Positions 29,199 to 37,507 of a DNA stretch of 59,895 nucleotides are shown piece after piece. The notes below the pieces were generated by a model, which made no database searches, was not told the origin of the DNA, and saw nothing but the letters and a program-made list of their open reading frames with translations. The position numbers were made by a program, and so were the translations under genes. How positions within the stretch are numbered: the stretch's first letter is position 1; each line of letters begins with the position of its first letter. Source of the stretch: Erwinia oleae (GTDB taxonomy: Bacteria > Pseudomonadota > Gammaproteobacteria > Enterobacterales > Enterobacteriaceae); assembly GCF_000770305.1 (NCBI RefSeq), contig NZ_JNVB01000017.1, positions 1 to 59,895 of the forward strand. Reading direction: 5' to 3'.

Positions 29199-29214
29199 CG
29201 CCAGTCCGGCCTGG

Positions 29215-30330
29215 CTACTCTGCCAGGCCTACTTTGAGTAGTTTACCGTTACGTTCATCGGTCAATACATAAAGATAGCCGTCAGGCCCCATTCTGACGT
29301 CGCGAATACGCTCGCCGCGATCGCTGAGCAGCCGTTCTTTTTCTGTCACGCGATCGCCGTTCACCGACAGATGGATCAGGTTTTTTTCCTTAAGCGCGCC
29401 GATAAACAGTGAGTTTTTCCACTGTGGGAAGCGTGCGCTGTTGTAAAAAGCCATGCCACTGATGGCGGGCGATACCTTCCACCAGAAAGCAGGCTGTTCG
29501 GTCCCGGCCACTTCGCCGCCTTTCGATCCCGGCACTTTTTCGCCGCTGTAATCGAGGCCCCATGTCGCCAACGGCCAGCCGTAGTTTTTCCCTTTGCGAG
29601 GGATATTCACCTCATCGCCCCCGCGCGGCCCGTGCTCGCTCTCCCAGATTTCCTGCGTCCATGGGTTCAGCGCGATGCCCTGTGGATTGCGCACGCCCAG
29701 CGCCCAGATCTCTGGCCTGGCCCCTGTTTTGTTTACAAAAGGGTTGTCTTGCGGCACGCTGCCGTCGGCGTTCAGCCGGACGATTTTCCCGGTCAGCGCA
29801 GAGAGATCCTGCGCCGTTTCAGCGTGAAAATTATCCCCAAAGGTGATCCAGACAAAACCATCACCATCGAAGGCGATGCGCGATCCCAGGTTGGCCCCGC
29901 TGGAAAGCGCCGGCTGCTGACGAAGCACGGTTTTCACCCTGGTCAACCGCGCGTTATCGTCGCTGAGCGTGCCGTAACCCACTACTGCGCCCGCACGCCC
30001 GTTATTGTCAACCTCTGTCCACGTCAGCCAGACGCGGCGGCTTTGCGTAAAGTCAGGCGCCAGCACCACATCGAGTAGCCCACCCTGCCGCTCAGCCCAT
30101 ACTTTTGGCACACCGATGATGGGTTGGGACAATCCTTTACCCTGCCGCCAATAGCGCAGACTACCCGATCGCTCGGTGATCAGCATTCCCTGATTGTCAG
30201 GCAGAAATGCGACAGCCCACGGATGATCCAACCCGGTTTGCAACTCTTCCACGCTGACTTTTTCCGCCAGCGCATTCTGGCTGAATAACAGCGTGACAGC
30301 GACAGCCGCGGCCGTAAGCAGACGAGACAT
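29215..30330 (-). CDS. yliI: PQQ-dependent aldose sugar dehydrogenase YliI
   Basis: A soluble periplasmic beta-propeller enzyme that oxidises aldoses at C1 with PQQ. The 371-aa protein equals E. coli Asd/YliI. The signal peptide MSRLLTAAAVAVTLLFSQNALA is cleaved before EKVS. Family elements are LDHPWAVAFLPD, the LLDVVLAPDF segment, GVRNPQGIALNP, ESEHGPRGGDEVN and GYLYVLTDERNG at the end. E. coli makes no PQQ; whether this strain does cannot be seen here. Confidence 0.93.
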   Translation of the reverse strand: MSRLLTAAAVAVTLLFSQNALAEKVSVEELQTGLDHPWAVAFLPDNQGMLITERSGSLRYWRQGKGLSQPIIGVPKVWAERQGGLLDVVLAPDFTQSRRVWLTWTEVDNNGRAGAVVGYGTLSDDNARLTRVKTVLRQQPALSSGANLGSRIAFDGDGFVWITFGDNFHAETAQDLSALTGKIVRLNADGSVPQDNPFVNKTGARPEIWALGVRNPQGIALNPWTQEIWESEHGPRGGDEVNIPRKGKNYGWPLATWGLDYSGEKVPGSKGGEVAGTEQPAFWWKVSPAISGMAFYNSARFPQWKNSLFIGALKEKNLIHLSVNGDRVTEKERLLSDRGERIRDVRMGPDGYLYVLTDERNGKLLKVGLAE

Positions 30331-30610
30331 GCCTTTTCCTCTTTATGATGGGCGTTGATTAAATTTAGTGAAAAAATATTGAGAAGGAGGAGACTTTACA
30401 AAAGCTTAAGGAAGACCTATTAAATGGTGTAAACGTTTCATCATCGATAAATCAGAAATATATCTTTCGGACAATGTAAAAACATCTGTTTTAAACCCCT
30501 CGACTTTTTGAAACCCGATATTTGAGCATCATCCATTATTCCTGTAATGGCAAAATTAACCATACCAATATATTTTGGCGCCGGTCTGATTAATGGTCGT
30601 ATCAAATATA

Positions 30611-30638
30611 AAAAACCGGGCCAGCGCCCGGTTTTTTT
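30611..30638 (+). terminator. orphan Rho-independent terminator
   Basis: AAAAACCGGGC/GCCCGGTTTTT around CAGC, with seven Ts. No plus-strand gene lies upstream of it, since yliI runs the other way. Confidence 0.75.
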
Positions 30639-30649
30639 AGAGTTATTTA

Positions 30650-30706
30650 CCCTTTAAGAATGGGGTCAGGACGTTTGTTAAGCGGTGTGAGCTACCATTC
30701 TAAGGG
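30650..30706. repeat. imperfect inverted repeat at island border
   Basis: CCCTTTAAGAATGG (30650-30663) pairs with CCATTCTAAGGG (30695-30706) apart from a 2-nt bulge, enclosing 31 nt. No T run follows. Confidence 0.5.
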
Positions 30707-30923
30707 TTGTCCCGTTGCAAAAATGTCACAGAACAATCCCCATGGAGCATACAGGGCGATACGTATTCTACAGTTTCTATAATTTAAGTCACCAAGATAA
30801 ATCTTGGCTGTATTAAGAAATGGTTTTATCTCCTGATAAAAAATCATTCATAATCAACTAATGAATGTACCAATTAGCCGCCATATGTTAAAATACTCTA
30901 TGTTAATTCATTGAAGTTTAGAG

Positions 30924-31265
30924 ATGGAGCCAATTTTGAACGATATGGATTTTATAAATGATCTCAAGGCTAATGGCTTTACTGACAGAGATATAGGTCG
31001 ATTACGTAACATAGTTGAGAGTGTTCCTACTAAGGATCAAACGTTTGCTTCTATAGTACTTGACTTGAGCAAACGTTTTTGGGGTGGAGTTATTTCTTTA
31101 GCAATCATTGCAATTTGTTTCATCGTTGGCTTACTTCATGCTGATGAAAAAAGCAAAGTAATTTCATATTTCATTGGTGCCATATTCGGAGTAACGGTTA
31201 TATATATTGTTACTCCTATGAAACTCGCCTGGAAAGCTTATCGTTACATGGCTAAGAATAAGTAA
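30924..31265 (+). CDS. two-TM small membrane protein, candidate immunity protein
   Basis: I do not recognise this 113-aa protein. The N-terminal half (1-50) is soluble and charged; two membrane spans follow at about 53-71 (GGVISLAIIAICFIVGLL) and 79-97 (VISYFIGAIFGVTVIYIV). The tail is basic (KLAWKAYRYMAKNK). It ends two bases from the stop of the opposing DUF4225-like gene. Membrane topology, island position and tight convergent pairing suggest an inner-membrane immunity protein against that putative toxin; no sequence evidence proves it. The SD is weak. Confidence 0.6.
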   Translation: MEPILNDMDFINDLKANGFTDRDIGRLRNIVESVPTKDQTFASIVLDLSKRFWGGVISLAIIAICFIVGLLHADEKSKVISYFIGAIFGVTVIYIVTPMKLAWKAYRYMAKNK

Positions 31266-31267
31266 AA

Positions 31268-32086
31268 TTATTTGGGATCAGTATTCATATCTTTAATGTT
31301 AATGCCGATCTCTATTCCTTTCTTTGCCGCACCAGCTCCTTTTAGTGCGAGAGCTGGTTTACTCATTGCCTGAACTTTTCTGTAATAGTCTGATGGAAGA
31401 TAGTTGAATAGCCTCCATGCCTCAGGTTTTAAAGTTAGCTTCAAAACCCCATAATACGATGTAGTAAAATCAACGGCTTGGTACGCCAATAATCCTAACC
31501 TTTTGTCGAAGCCCATGAATTCAGCCACGTCTTCATATGCATCTCTTGCAAAATTTGAAGGGTTAGTGCTACCTGCAATTTTCTGGATATTCTCTGTTAG
31601 CGAACCGAAGCCATTGAAGACGAGACTACCGCCTGCGACAACTCCGACTACGTTTCCGGTTGCTATGGATCCGGCTACTAAAGTAGCACCTGCCACCATT
31701 TGTAATCCGCCCACTACAACACCTATGCCATCTATTATATAACCGATGATTTTTTCATGATCATGGTAGAACTGAACTGAAGCAGACACTACAGCGTGAC
31801 CTGAACGAAGCATCCTGTCTTGTATGGTTAGATATTCATACTCTTGTTTGAGATTCTTTATGCAAGCCTGGCACTCATTATCAGTACTGGCTGAGTAAAT
31901 AGCATTAAGCTGAAGGGTGATGAATGATTGAATTTCATCCTTAAAATTCATCCTGAGCATTGCGTCCTGGATATGCAGCAATGATAGTGTATTAGCAATG
32001 CTATTAAGCTGATTTGCCTGGACCTGGAGGTTTGCCATTGTCTGATAGTAATTTGAAAATCTCCCTGGATTCGCGTAGTTGTCCAT
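31268..32086 (-). CDS. putative T6SS effector with glycine-rich membrane hairpin (DUF4225-like)
   Basis: A 272-aa protein with a helical, mostly polar N-terminal half (1-110) and a long hydrophobic glycine/valine-rich stretch at 113-162 (IIDGIGVVVGGLQMVAGATL, then VAGSIATGNVVGVVAGGSL). A mixed C-terminal region with a basic end (KGAGAAKKG) follows. There is no signal peptide. The hydrophobic block resembles my recollection of DUF4225 proteins. It starts behind AAAGGGAC, divergent from hcp by 79 bp. Inference: a membrane-inserting antibacterial effector delivered with the neighbouring Hcp. At about 29 kDa it may be large for the Hcp lumen. Confidence 0.6.
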   Translation of the reverse strand: MDNYANPGRFSNYYQTMANLQVQANQLNSIANTLSLLHIQDAMLRMNFKDEIQSFITLQLNAIYSASTDNECQACIKNLKQEYEYLTIQDRMLRSGHAVVSASVQFYHDHEKIIGYIIDGIGVVVGGLQMVAGATLVAGSIATGNVVGVVAGGSLVFNGFGSLTENIQKIAGSTNPSNFARDAYEDVAEFMGFDKRLGLLAYQAVDFTTSYYGVLKLTLKPEAWRLFNYLPSDYYRKVQAMSKPALALKGAGAAKKGIEIGINIKDMNTDPK

Positions 32087-32165
32087 AACAGTCCCTTTAT
32101 GTCATCATATGCTCAGTAATTTTATTTAAACAGATATCATTGAGTAATCAAAGGGAGTTTTGAAT

Positions 32166-32645
32166 ATGAGTACCGATCTTTACCTGAGAATTGATGGCAT
32201 CAACGGTGAGTCACAGGATTCTAACCACAAGGGTTGGATCAACATCGACTCATTCTCTTGGGGTGCAAGCCAGGCTGCAAACATGAGTGTTGGTGGTGGT
32301 GGTGGAGCTGGCAAGGTTCAGTACCGGGATCTCACTGTACATGCGAACATCGACAAGGCAATTCCAGCAATCATGCGTTATCTCTCCAACGGTAAACACA
32401 TAACTAAGGTTGAACTGGCCATATGCAAAGCCGGAGGAACTCAGATTGAGTATTGTCGTATTACCCTTGAGGATGTACTGATCATCGATGCTATGTTCAA
32501 TGGTGCAAGCCAGCGTGACCTTGTTGGTATGATCTACCAATTCCAGGCTGCTAAGGTCAAGACCCAGTACTGGGAACAGTCTACAACTGGTGGCAGAGGT
32601 GCTGAAACTCAATCGAGCTGGAACATTAAAGAAAACCGCGAATAA
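32166..32645 (+). CDS. hcp: type VI secretion system tube protein Hcp (orphan)
   Basis: Hcp forms the hexameric-ring inner tube of the T6SS and chaperones effectors. The 159-aa protein has the family start STDLYLRIDGINGES, the WINIDSFSWG and loop GGGGGAGK, LTVHANIDKAIPAIM and the C-terminal QFQAAKVKTQYWEQ. AGGGAG precedes the ATG at 32166. There is no C-terminal extension, so it is not a fused evolved Hcp. No other T6SS gene is in the window; it must work with a cluster elsewhere. Not to be confused with the hybrid-cluster hcp at 5340. Confidence 0.95.
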   Translation: MSTDLYLRIDGINGESQDSNHKGWINIDSFSWGASQAANMSVGGGGGAGKVQYRDLTVHANIDKAIPAIMRYLSNGKHITKVELAICKAGGTQIEYCRITLEDVLIIDAMFNGASQRDLVGMIYQFQAAKVKTQYWEQSTTGGRGAETQSSWNIKENRE

Positions 32646-32739
32646 GCTTAATAGGACGCGTTCTAAAAGGTTTAAAATAACTTTCAGAATCATATACTGA
32701 ACCTTAATATTACAGACGCGTTAGAATGCGTCTGATTCC

Positions 32740-33559
32740 CAGCTTAACCCACAATCCTCGTTCTCTCTGTCCATCAGCTCCTTATCAGACGGGTTCGCGT
32801 CAGCAGTTCTGGCTCATCTGTGATGCTGCTGTCCGTAAGGCATTCACTGAGGCAAAACAGCGCTATGGTGCTCCGCGCCTTGCTAATGGGCTATCGGAGT
32901 ACAACATCAAAACCATTGCCACCAGTTTGTGTCGTCAGGGACTGCGGGCGAAAGCCACCCGGAAGTTCAGCCCGGTGAGCTATCGGAAGCATGGCCTGAC
33001 GGTATCAGAAAATCTGTTGAAACAGGACTTTTGTGCCGCCGCCCCAAACCAGAAGTGGGCAGGTGACATCATGTATCTGCGCACGGAAGAAGGCTGGCTG
33101 TATCTGGCGGTGGTCATTGACCTGTAGTCACGTGCTGTCATTGGCTGGTCGATGTCATCGTAGATGACATCACAACTTGCCTGCGATGCTTTGCAGATGG
33201 CGCTCTGGCGGCGTAAGCGCCCGAAAAATGTTATCGCTCACACCGATCACGGAGGACAGTACTGTTCAGCAAACTATCAGGCGCTGCTGAAGCGATATAA
33301 TCTGCGCGGCAGCATGAGCGCAAAAAGTTGCTGTTACGATAATGCCTTCGCGGAAAGCTACTTTCACTCACTGATGGTGGAATGTATCTGCGGAGAACGC
33401 TTCAGCAGCCGAGAAATAATGCGAGGCACGGTATTTAATTATATTGGGTGCGATTACAATCGCTGGTGACGTCATAGTGCCTGCGGCGGACTCAGCCCGG
33501 AACAGTTTGAAAACCAGCCCCTCGCTCAGGATCGCTTCCACAATATGTGGGTAGGAACA
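32740..33559 (+). mobile_element. 5'-truncated IS3-group element remnant
   Basis: The sequence from about 32770 to 33559 follows IS3 through the OrfB 3' half to the right end. The terminal GTGGGTAGGAACA (to 33559), read with CCACAATAT before it, corresponds to the IS3 right inverted repeat TGATCCTACCCACGTAATAT. OrfA, the OrfB N-terminus and the left repeat are missing, so the element cannot move. The left limit is approximate. Confidence 0.8.
32750..33530 (+). pseudogene. IS3-family OrfB transposase, decayed
   Basis: A single reading frame encodes [20 protein letters not shown] through [32 protein letters not shown] and CGGLSPEQFEN. The DDE acidic residues survive (Asp in GDIMYL, Asp in HTDHGG, Glu in AESYF). 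The frame is broken by three in-frame stops: TAG after VVIDL (33125), TAG before MTSQLACD (33161) and TGA after YNRW (33467). No frameshift is needed, so decay was by substitutions. It ends near 33530. Confidence 0.88.
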
Positions 33560-33695
33560 GATCTCATCTGCCGTTCTCTGGTGGAACCTTGTTGCTGCCT
33601 ATCACTTGACCAGCGTATATAGCTATACAATTTCGACTTAGACATCTGTAGAATTCCAGCCCTATCAATTATAAACATGATAAATTCTTAACCTT

Positions 33696-35021
33696 ATGAG
33701 CAATGTAATACATACCCCTCGTGTAGGATTTATATCATTAGGCTGCCCTAAAAACCTGGTCGATTCTGAGCGGATCCTGACCGAACTTCGTACCGAAGGC
33801 TATGATGTGGTGCCACGTTACGACGATGCCGAAATCGTTATCGTTAACACCTGCGGTTTTATCGACAGCGCCGTGCAGGAGTCGCTTGAAGCCATTGGCG
33901 AAGCGCTGAACGAAAACGGCAAGGTAATCGTAACCGGCTGTCTGGGCGCGAAGGAAAACCAGATCCGCGAAGTGCATCCGAAAGTGCTGGAGATCACCGG
34001 CCCACACAGCTACGAGCAGGTGCTCTCACATGTGCATCGCTATGTACCAAAGCCGCAGCATAACCCCTTTACCAGCCTGGTGCCGGAACAGGGCGTGAAG
34101 CTGACGCCGCGTCATTATGCCTACCTGAAAATTTCAGAAGGCTGTAACCATCGCTGTACCTTCTGCATTATTCCTTCAATGCGAGGCGATCTCGACAGCC
34201 GCGCGGTGGGCGCGGTGCTGGACGAAGCGCGACGCCTGGTGGAAGCCGGTGTGAAAGAGCTGCTGGTGATTTCGCAGGACACGTCAGCCTACGGCGTGGA
34301 TGTGAAGCACCGTACCGGGTTCTGGAACGGCCAGCCGGTGAAAACCAGCATGGTCAGCCTGTGCGAACAGCTGGCGAAGCTCGGCGTGTGGGTGCGCCTG
34401 CACTACGTTTATCCCTATCCACACGTGGACGACGTGATCCCACTGATGGCGGCAGGCAAGGTGTTGCCCTATCTGGATATTCCCCTTCAGCACGCCAGCC
34501 CGCGCATTTTAAAGCTGATGAAACGTCCAGGTGCCGTCGAACGCACGCTGGAACGCATCAAGCGCTGGCGCGAAATCTGCCCGGAACTGACGCTACGCTC
34601 GACGTTTATTGTCGGTTTTCCCGGCGAGACGGAAAACGATTTTCAGATGCTGCTCAACTTCCTGAAAGAGGCACGGCTGGATCGCGTCGGCTGCTTTAAA
34701 TACAGTCCGGTTGAGGGCGCGACGGCCAACGATCTGCCGGATCCGATCCCGGAGTCGGTGAAGGAAGATCGCTTCAACCGCTTTATGCAGCTTCAGCAGG
34801 CTATTTCAACGGAACGTTTGCAGGAAAAAATCGGCCGCAACATTGCTGTCATCATTGATGAAGTGGATGAGGAAGGCGCGATTGGCCGGAGCATGGCCGA
34901 TGCGCCGGAGATTGACGGTGCGGTTTACCTTAACGGCGAGACGAACCTCAAGCCAGGCGATATTATTCATGCGGTGGTGGACAACGCCGACGAATACGAT
35001 CTCTGGGCGACAAGAATCTGA
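33696..35021 (+). CDS. rimO: ribosomal protein S12 methylthiotransferase RimO
   Basis: RimO adds a methylthio group to Asp88/89 of S12 by radical-SAM chemistry. The 441 aa equal E. coli. The N-terminal UPF0004 domain binds one 4Fe-4S cluster through Cys17, Cys53 and Cys82; the radical-SAM motif CNHRCTFC provides Cys150, Cys154 and Cys157; a TRAM domain occupies the C-terminal 65 residues. The first eight residues differ from E. coli, and the SD is poor (TTAACCTT before ATG), possibly because the upstream region was replaced by the island. Confidence 0.98.
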   Translation: MSNVIHTPRVGFISLGCPKNLVDSERILTELRTEGYDVVPRYDDAEIVIVNTCGFIDSAVQESLEAIGEALNENGKVIVTGCLGAKENQIREVHPKVLEITGPHSYEQVLSHVHRYVPKPQHNPFTSLVPEQGVKLTPRHYAYLKISEGCNHRCTFCIIPSMRGDLDSRAVGAVLDEARRLVEAGVKELLVISQDTSAYGVDVKHRTGFWNGQPVKTSMVSLCEQLAKLGVWVRLHYVYPYPHVDDVIPLMAAGKVLPYLDIPLQHASPRILKLMKRPGAVERTLERIKRWREICPELTLRSTFIVGFPGETENDFQMLLNFLKEARLDRVGCFKYSPVEGATANDLPDPIPESVKEDRFNRFMQLQQAISTERLQEKIGRNIAVIIDEVDEEGAIGRSMADAPEIDGAVYLNGETNLKPGDIIHAVVDNADEYDLWATRI

Positions 35022-35075
35022 GGCAGGGTGTGGTTTTCTTTGTGCCAGGCGACTGGCGCTTAGCAGCCCTTCGCA

Positions 35076-35525
35076 TCAGCCAAACGCCGCCTGATGCTTT
35101 TTCTTTCGCGCCAGGTAATCTGCATCCGCACGCAGCTTGTCCCACTCTGCTTTAAAAATTGCGGCGGCAGCGGCTTTTTCATCATTCAGCTCGCGCGGCA
35201 GCTCGTTGCGATCGGCATCATATTTCCGGCCGCCCTTGTGATTGGCATAACGACGCGCGCGGGTATATCCCATCTGAATAAACTTGCGCGCCATATCCAT
35301 CCCCACAAAATCATCTTTCGCACGGTATTCCTCAAACAGCGTCATGATCGCCCGGGAGGAAACTTTCGCGATCTCAGCGGTCTTAAATCGCCAGTGCGGC
35401 AGAATTTCACTCTTATAAGGTTCAACCATCAGCACGCCCTGCTCGCCGCGTCCCACCTGATAGCGCTCAGGATGCTTGCGAAAATCGATTGTTTTGAAGT
35501 CCTGCTGATAATCAAATTCCTTCAC
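35076..35525 (-). CDS. DUF4385 family protein
   Basis: A soluble protein of 149 aa, rich in basic and aromatic residues (FDYQQDFKTIDFRKHPERYQ, ARRYANHKGGRKY). It resembles the DUF4385 family of enterobacteria and phages; the function is unknown. The GTG at 35525 is preferred because AGGAG lies ten bases upstream; the ATG at 35549 has no SD. It is convergent with rimO (54-bp gap) and upstream of the gsi operon end, standing alone. Confidence 0.7.
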   Translation of the reverse strand: MKEFDYQQDFKTIDFRKHPERYQVGRGEQGVLMVEPYKSEILPHWRFKTAEIAKVSSRAIMTLFEEYRAKDDFVGMDMARKFIQMGYTRARRYANHKGGRKYDADRNELPRELNDEKAAAAAIFKAEWDKLRADADYLARKKKHQAAFG

Positions 35526-35609
35526 CGTGCCCTCTCCTGAGTAAAACATTCAGTCTGGCACAAAATCGGCGAAGCCGCGCCCGCCGGAACCGGGCGCTGA
35601 AGGGAAAGG

Positions 35610-36515
35610 TCAGGTTTTCAGTTTCGGATCAAGCGCGTCGCGCAGGCCGTCACCAAGGAGATTGAAAGCCAGCACCGTGAGAAAAATCGCCAGGCTGGGG
35701 AAAATCGCCACGTGCGGCGCCATCACCATATCCGCGCGCGCCTCGTTCAGCATCGCGCCCCACTCCGGCGTGGGTGGCTGTGCGCCAAGTCCGAGAAAAG
35801 AGAGGCTCGCCGCCGTAATAATCGACGTGCCGATACGCATGGTGAAATAGACCACAATGGACGAGATGGTGCCGGGCAGAATGTGCCGCATTATAATCGT
35901 GAAGTCAGAGGCGCCAATACTGCGCGCCGACTCGATAAATGTCATCTGTTTCAACACCAGCGTATTGCCGCGCACCAGACGGGCAAAAGCGGGCACGCTG
36001 AATACCGCGACGGCGATGATCACATTCGACATGCCGGTGCCCATGATGGCTACAATCGCAATCGCCAGCAGGATACCGGGGAACGCGAACAGCACGTCGC
36101 TGATGCGCATGATGATGCGATCCCACCAGCCCTCATAATAGCCCGCCAGCAGACCAAGCGCGGTGCCGATAGCGGCACCGATTGCGACGGACACAAAGCC
36201 GGAAATCAGCGACAGCCGCGTGCCAAGCAGTACGCGACTGAAAATATCGCGTCCAAGCGAATCGACGCCAAACCAGTGCATAGCGGACGGCCCTTCGGTC
36301 AGGCGATCGTAATCAAAATAGTTTTCAGCATCGAACGGCGCAATCCAGGGCGCCAGCACCGCCACGACGATCAGCAGTAAGATGAACAGGCCCGCCATCA
36401 GCGCCACCGGCTGACGGCGAAAACGGCGCCAGAACTCCCGCCAGGGCGTGCGAACGCGATGCTGATTGATGGTTGGCATCGCGGCCTGTGCCGCGCTTCG
36501 TCGCCAGTTTTTCAT
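35610..36515 (-). CDS. gsiD: glutathione ABC transporter permease GsiD
   Basis: The second permease of the GsiABCD glutathione importer, 301 aa, a DppC/OppC-type protein with a cytoplasmic N-terminus and six spans. [15 protein letters not shown], the loop [20 protein letters not shown] and [17 protein letters not shown] match E. coli GsiD closely. It starts ten bases after gsiC. A GC-rich hairpin (35577-35597) lies downstream. Confidence 0.96.
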   Translation of the reverse strand: MKNWRRSAAQAAMPTINQHRVRTPWREFWRRFRRQPVALMAGLFILLLIVVAVLAPWIAPFDAENYFDYDRLTEGPSAMHWFGVDSLGRDIFSRVLLGTRLSLISGFVSVAIGAAIGTALGLLAGYYEGWWDRIIMRISDVLFAFPGILLAIAIVAIMGTGMSNVIIAVAVFSVPAFARLVRGNTLVLKQMTFIESARSIGASDFTIIMRHILPGTISSIVVYFTMRIGTSIITAASLSFLGLGAQPPTPEWGAMLNEARADMVMAPHVAIFPSLAIFLTVLAFNLLGDGLRDALDPKLKT

Positions 36516-36524
36516 CGCGTGTCC

Positions 36525-37445
36525 TTATTTGTAGCGAATCGCGGGGTTGATTGCGGCATACAGCATATCGACAATCAGGTTGATAAGAATGAATTCCAGC
36601 GAAAAAAGCAGCACTTCCGCCTGTACTACCGGGTAGTCGCGCATTTCTACCGAATCCACCAGCAGTCGTCCCAGCCCTGGCCAGTTGAAAACCACCTCGA
36701 CCACGATGGAGCCGCCCAGCAGAAAACCGAACTGCAATCCCATCATGGTCACTACCGGGATCATCGCGTTGCGCAGGCCGTGCTTGACCACAACCCAGCT
36801 TTCGCGTACGCCTTTCGCCCGCGCCGTACGCATATAGTCTTCCTGCATAACCTCAACGAATGATGCGCGGGTAAAACGCGCCATCACCGCTGCAACGGCG
36901 GCGCCAAGCGTAATGGAGGGCAGAATATAGTGTTTCCAGCTGTCTGCGCCGACGGTGGGCAGCCAGCCCAGTTCGACGGAGAACACCTGCATCATCAACA
37001 TGCCGAGCGCGAAAGCGGGAAACGAGATGCCCGACACCGCCAGCGTCATGCCGATCCGATCCGGCCAGCGATTGCGCCAGACCGCCGAAACTATCCCAAT
37101 CGTCATACCAAAGATCACCGACCACACCATACTGCTGAGCGTCAGCCACAGCGTCGGTAAAAATCGCAGCGCGATCTCCTCTGAAACGGGGCGCTTTGAC
37201 ACCATCGACAGGCCGAAATCGCCTCTCACGGCATGGCTGATAAAATGCCAGAACTGCTGAAGCAGCGACTGATCCAGCCCCAACTGCTGACGAACCATCG
37301 CCACCACGGTAGCATCGGCTTCCGGTCCGGCCACCAGCCGCGCCGGGTCGCCAGGCAGCATATGCACGAACAGAAACACCAGCACCGCTACGATTAGCAG
37401 GGTCGGGATCAGCCCCAGTAAGCGTCTGAAAAAATAGTTAAGCAT
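36525..37445 (-). CDS. gsiC: glutathione ABC transporter permease GsiC
   Basis: Partner permease, 306 aa, six spans, DppB type. Landmarks are [19 protein letters not shown] near residue 26, the coupling loop [21 protein letters not shown] and [21 protein letters not shown] precedes the ATG. A 9-bp hairpin in the 62-bp gap to gsiB probably separates message levels. Confidence 0.96.
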   Translation of the reverse strand: MLNYFFRRLLGLIPTLLIVAVLVFLFVHMLPGDPARLVAGPEADATVVAMVRQQLGLDQSLLQQFWHFISHAVRGDFGLSMVSKRPVSEEIALRFLPTLWLTLSSMVWSVIFGMTIGIVSAVWRNRWPDRIGMTLAVSGISFPAFALGMLMMQVFSVELGWLPTVGADSWKHYILPSITLGAAVAAVMARFTRASFVEVMQEDYMRTARAKGVRESWVVVKHGLRNAMIPVVTMMGLQFGFLLGGSIVVEVVFNWPGLGRLLVDSVEMRDYPVVQAEVLLFSLEFILINLIVDMLYAAINPAIRYK

Positions 37446-37464
37446 GCGTTATCCTGCGCATCGC

Positions 37465-37496
37465 GCGGCTGCGCCTCTCTCCGGAGCCGCAGCCGC
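37465..37496 (-). other. gsiB-gsiC intercistronic hairpin
   Basis: GCGGCTGCG and CGCAGCCGC pair around 14 nt. With no T run it is better explained as an RNA-stabilising or processing structure. Confidence 0.45.
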
Positions 37497-37507
37497 AGCG
37501 GACGCTG

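Larger units (their letters stand above)
30331..30923. other. AT-rich spacer at the left border of the island
   Basis: This 593-bp gap holds the yliI promoter side, an orphan terminator (30611), a long imperfect inverted repeat (30650-30706), a small hairpin CCAAGAT/ATCTTGG (30793-30808) and a TTAAAAT -10-like element before the next gene. No ORF of useful size is present. Composition is clearly more A+T-rich than the flanking core genes. Confidence 0.6.

Noticed and set aside
29208-29229. GGCCTGGC/GCCAGGCC hairpin between the HAD gene and yliI
   Set aside because: It is inside the last yliI codons and has no T tract on either strand, so a terminator call is not supported.
32713-32734. Hairpin CAGACGC/GCGTCTG after the T6SS hcp as a terminator
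   Set aside because: There is no T run; the pairing is short and lies at the IS3 left junction.
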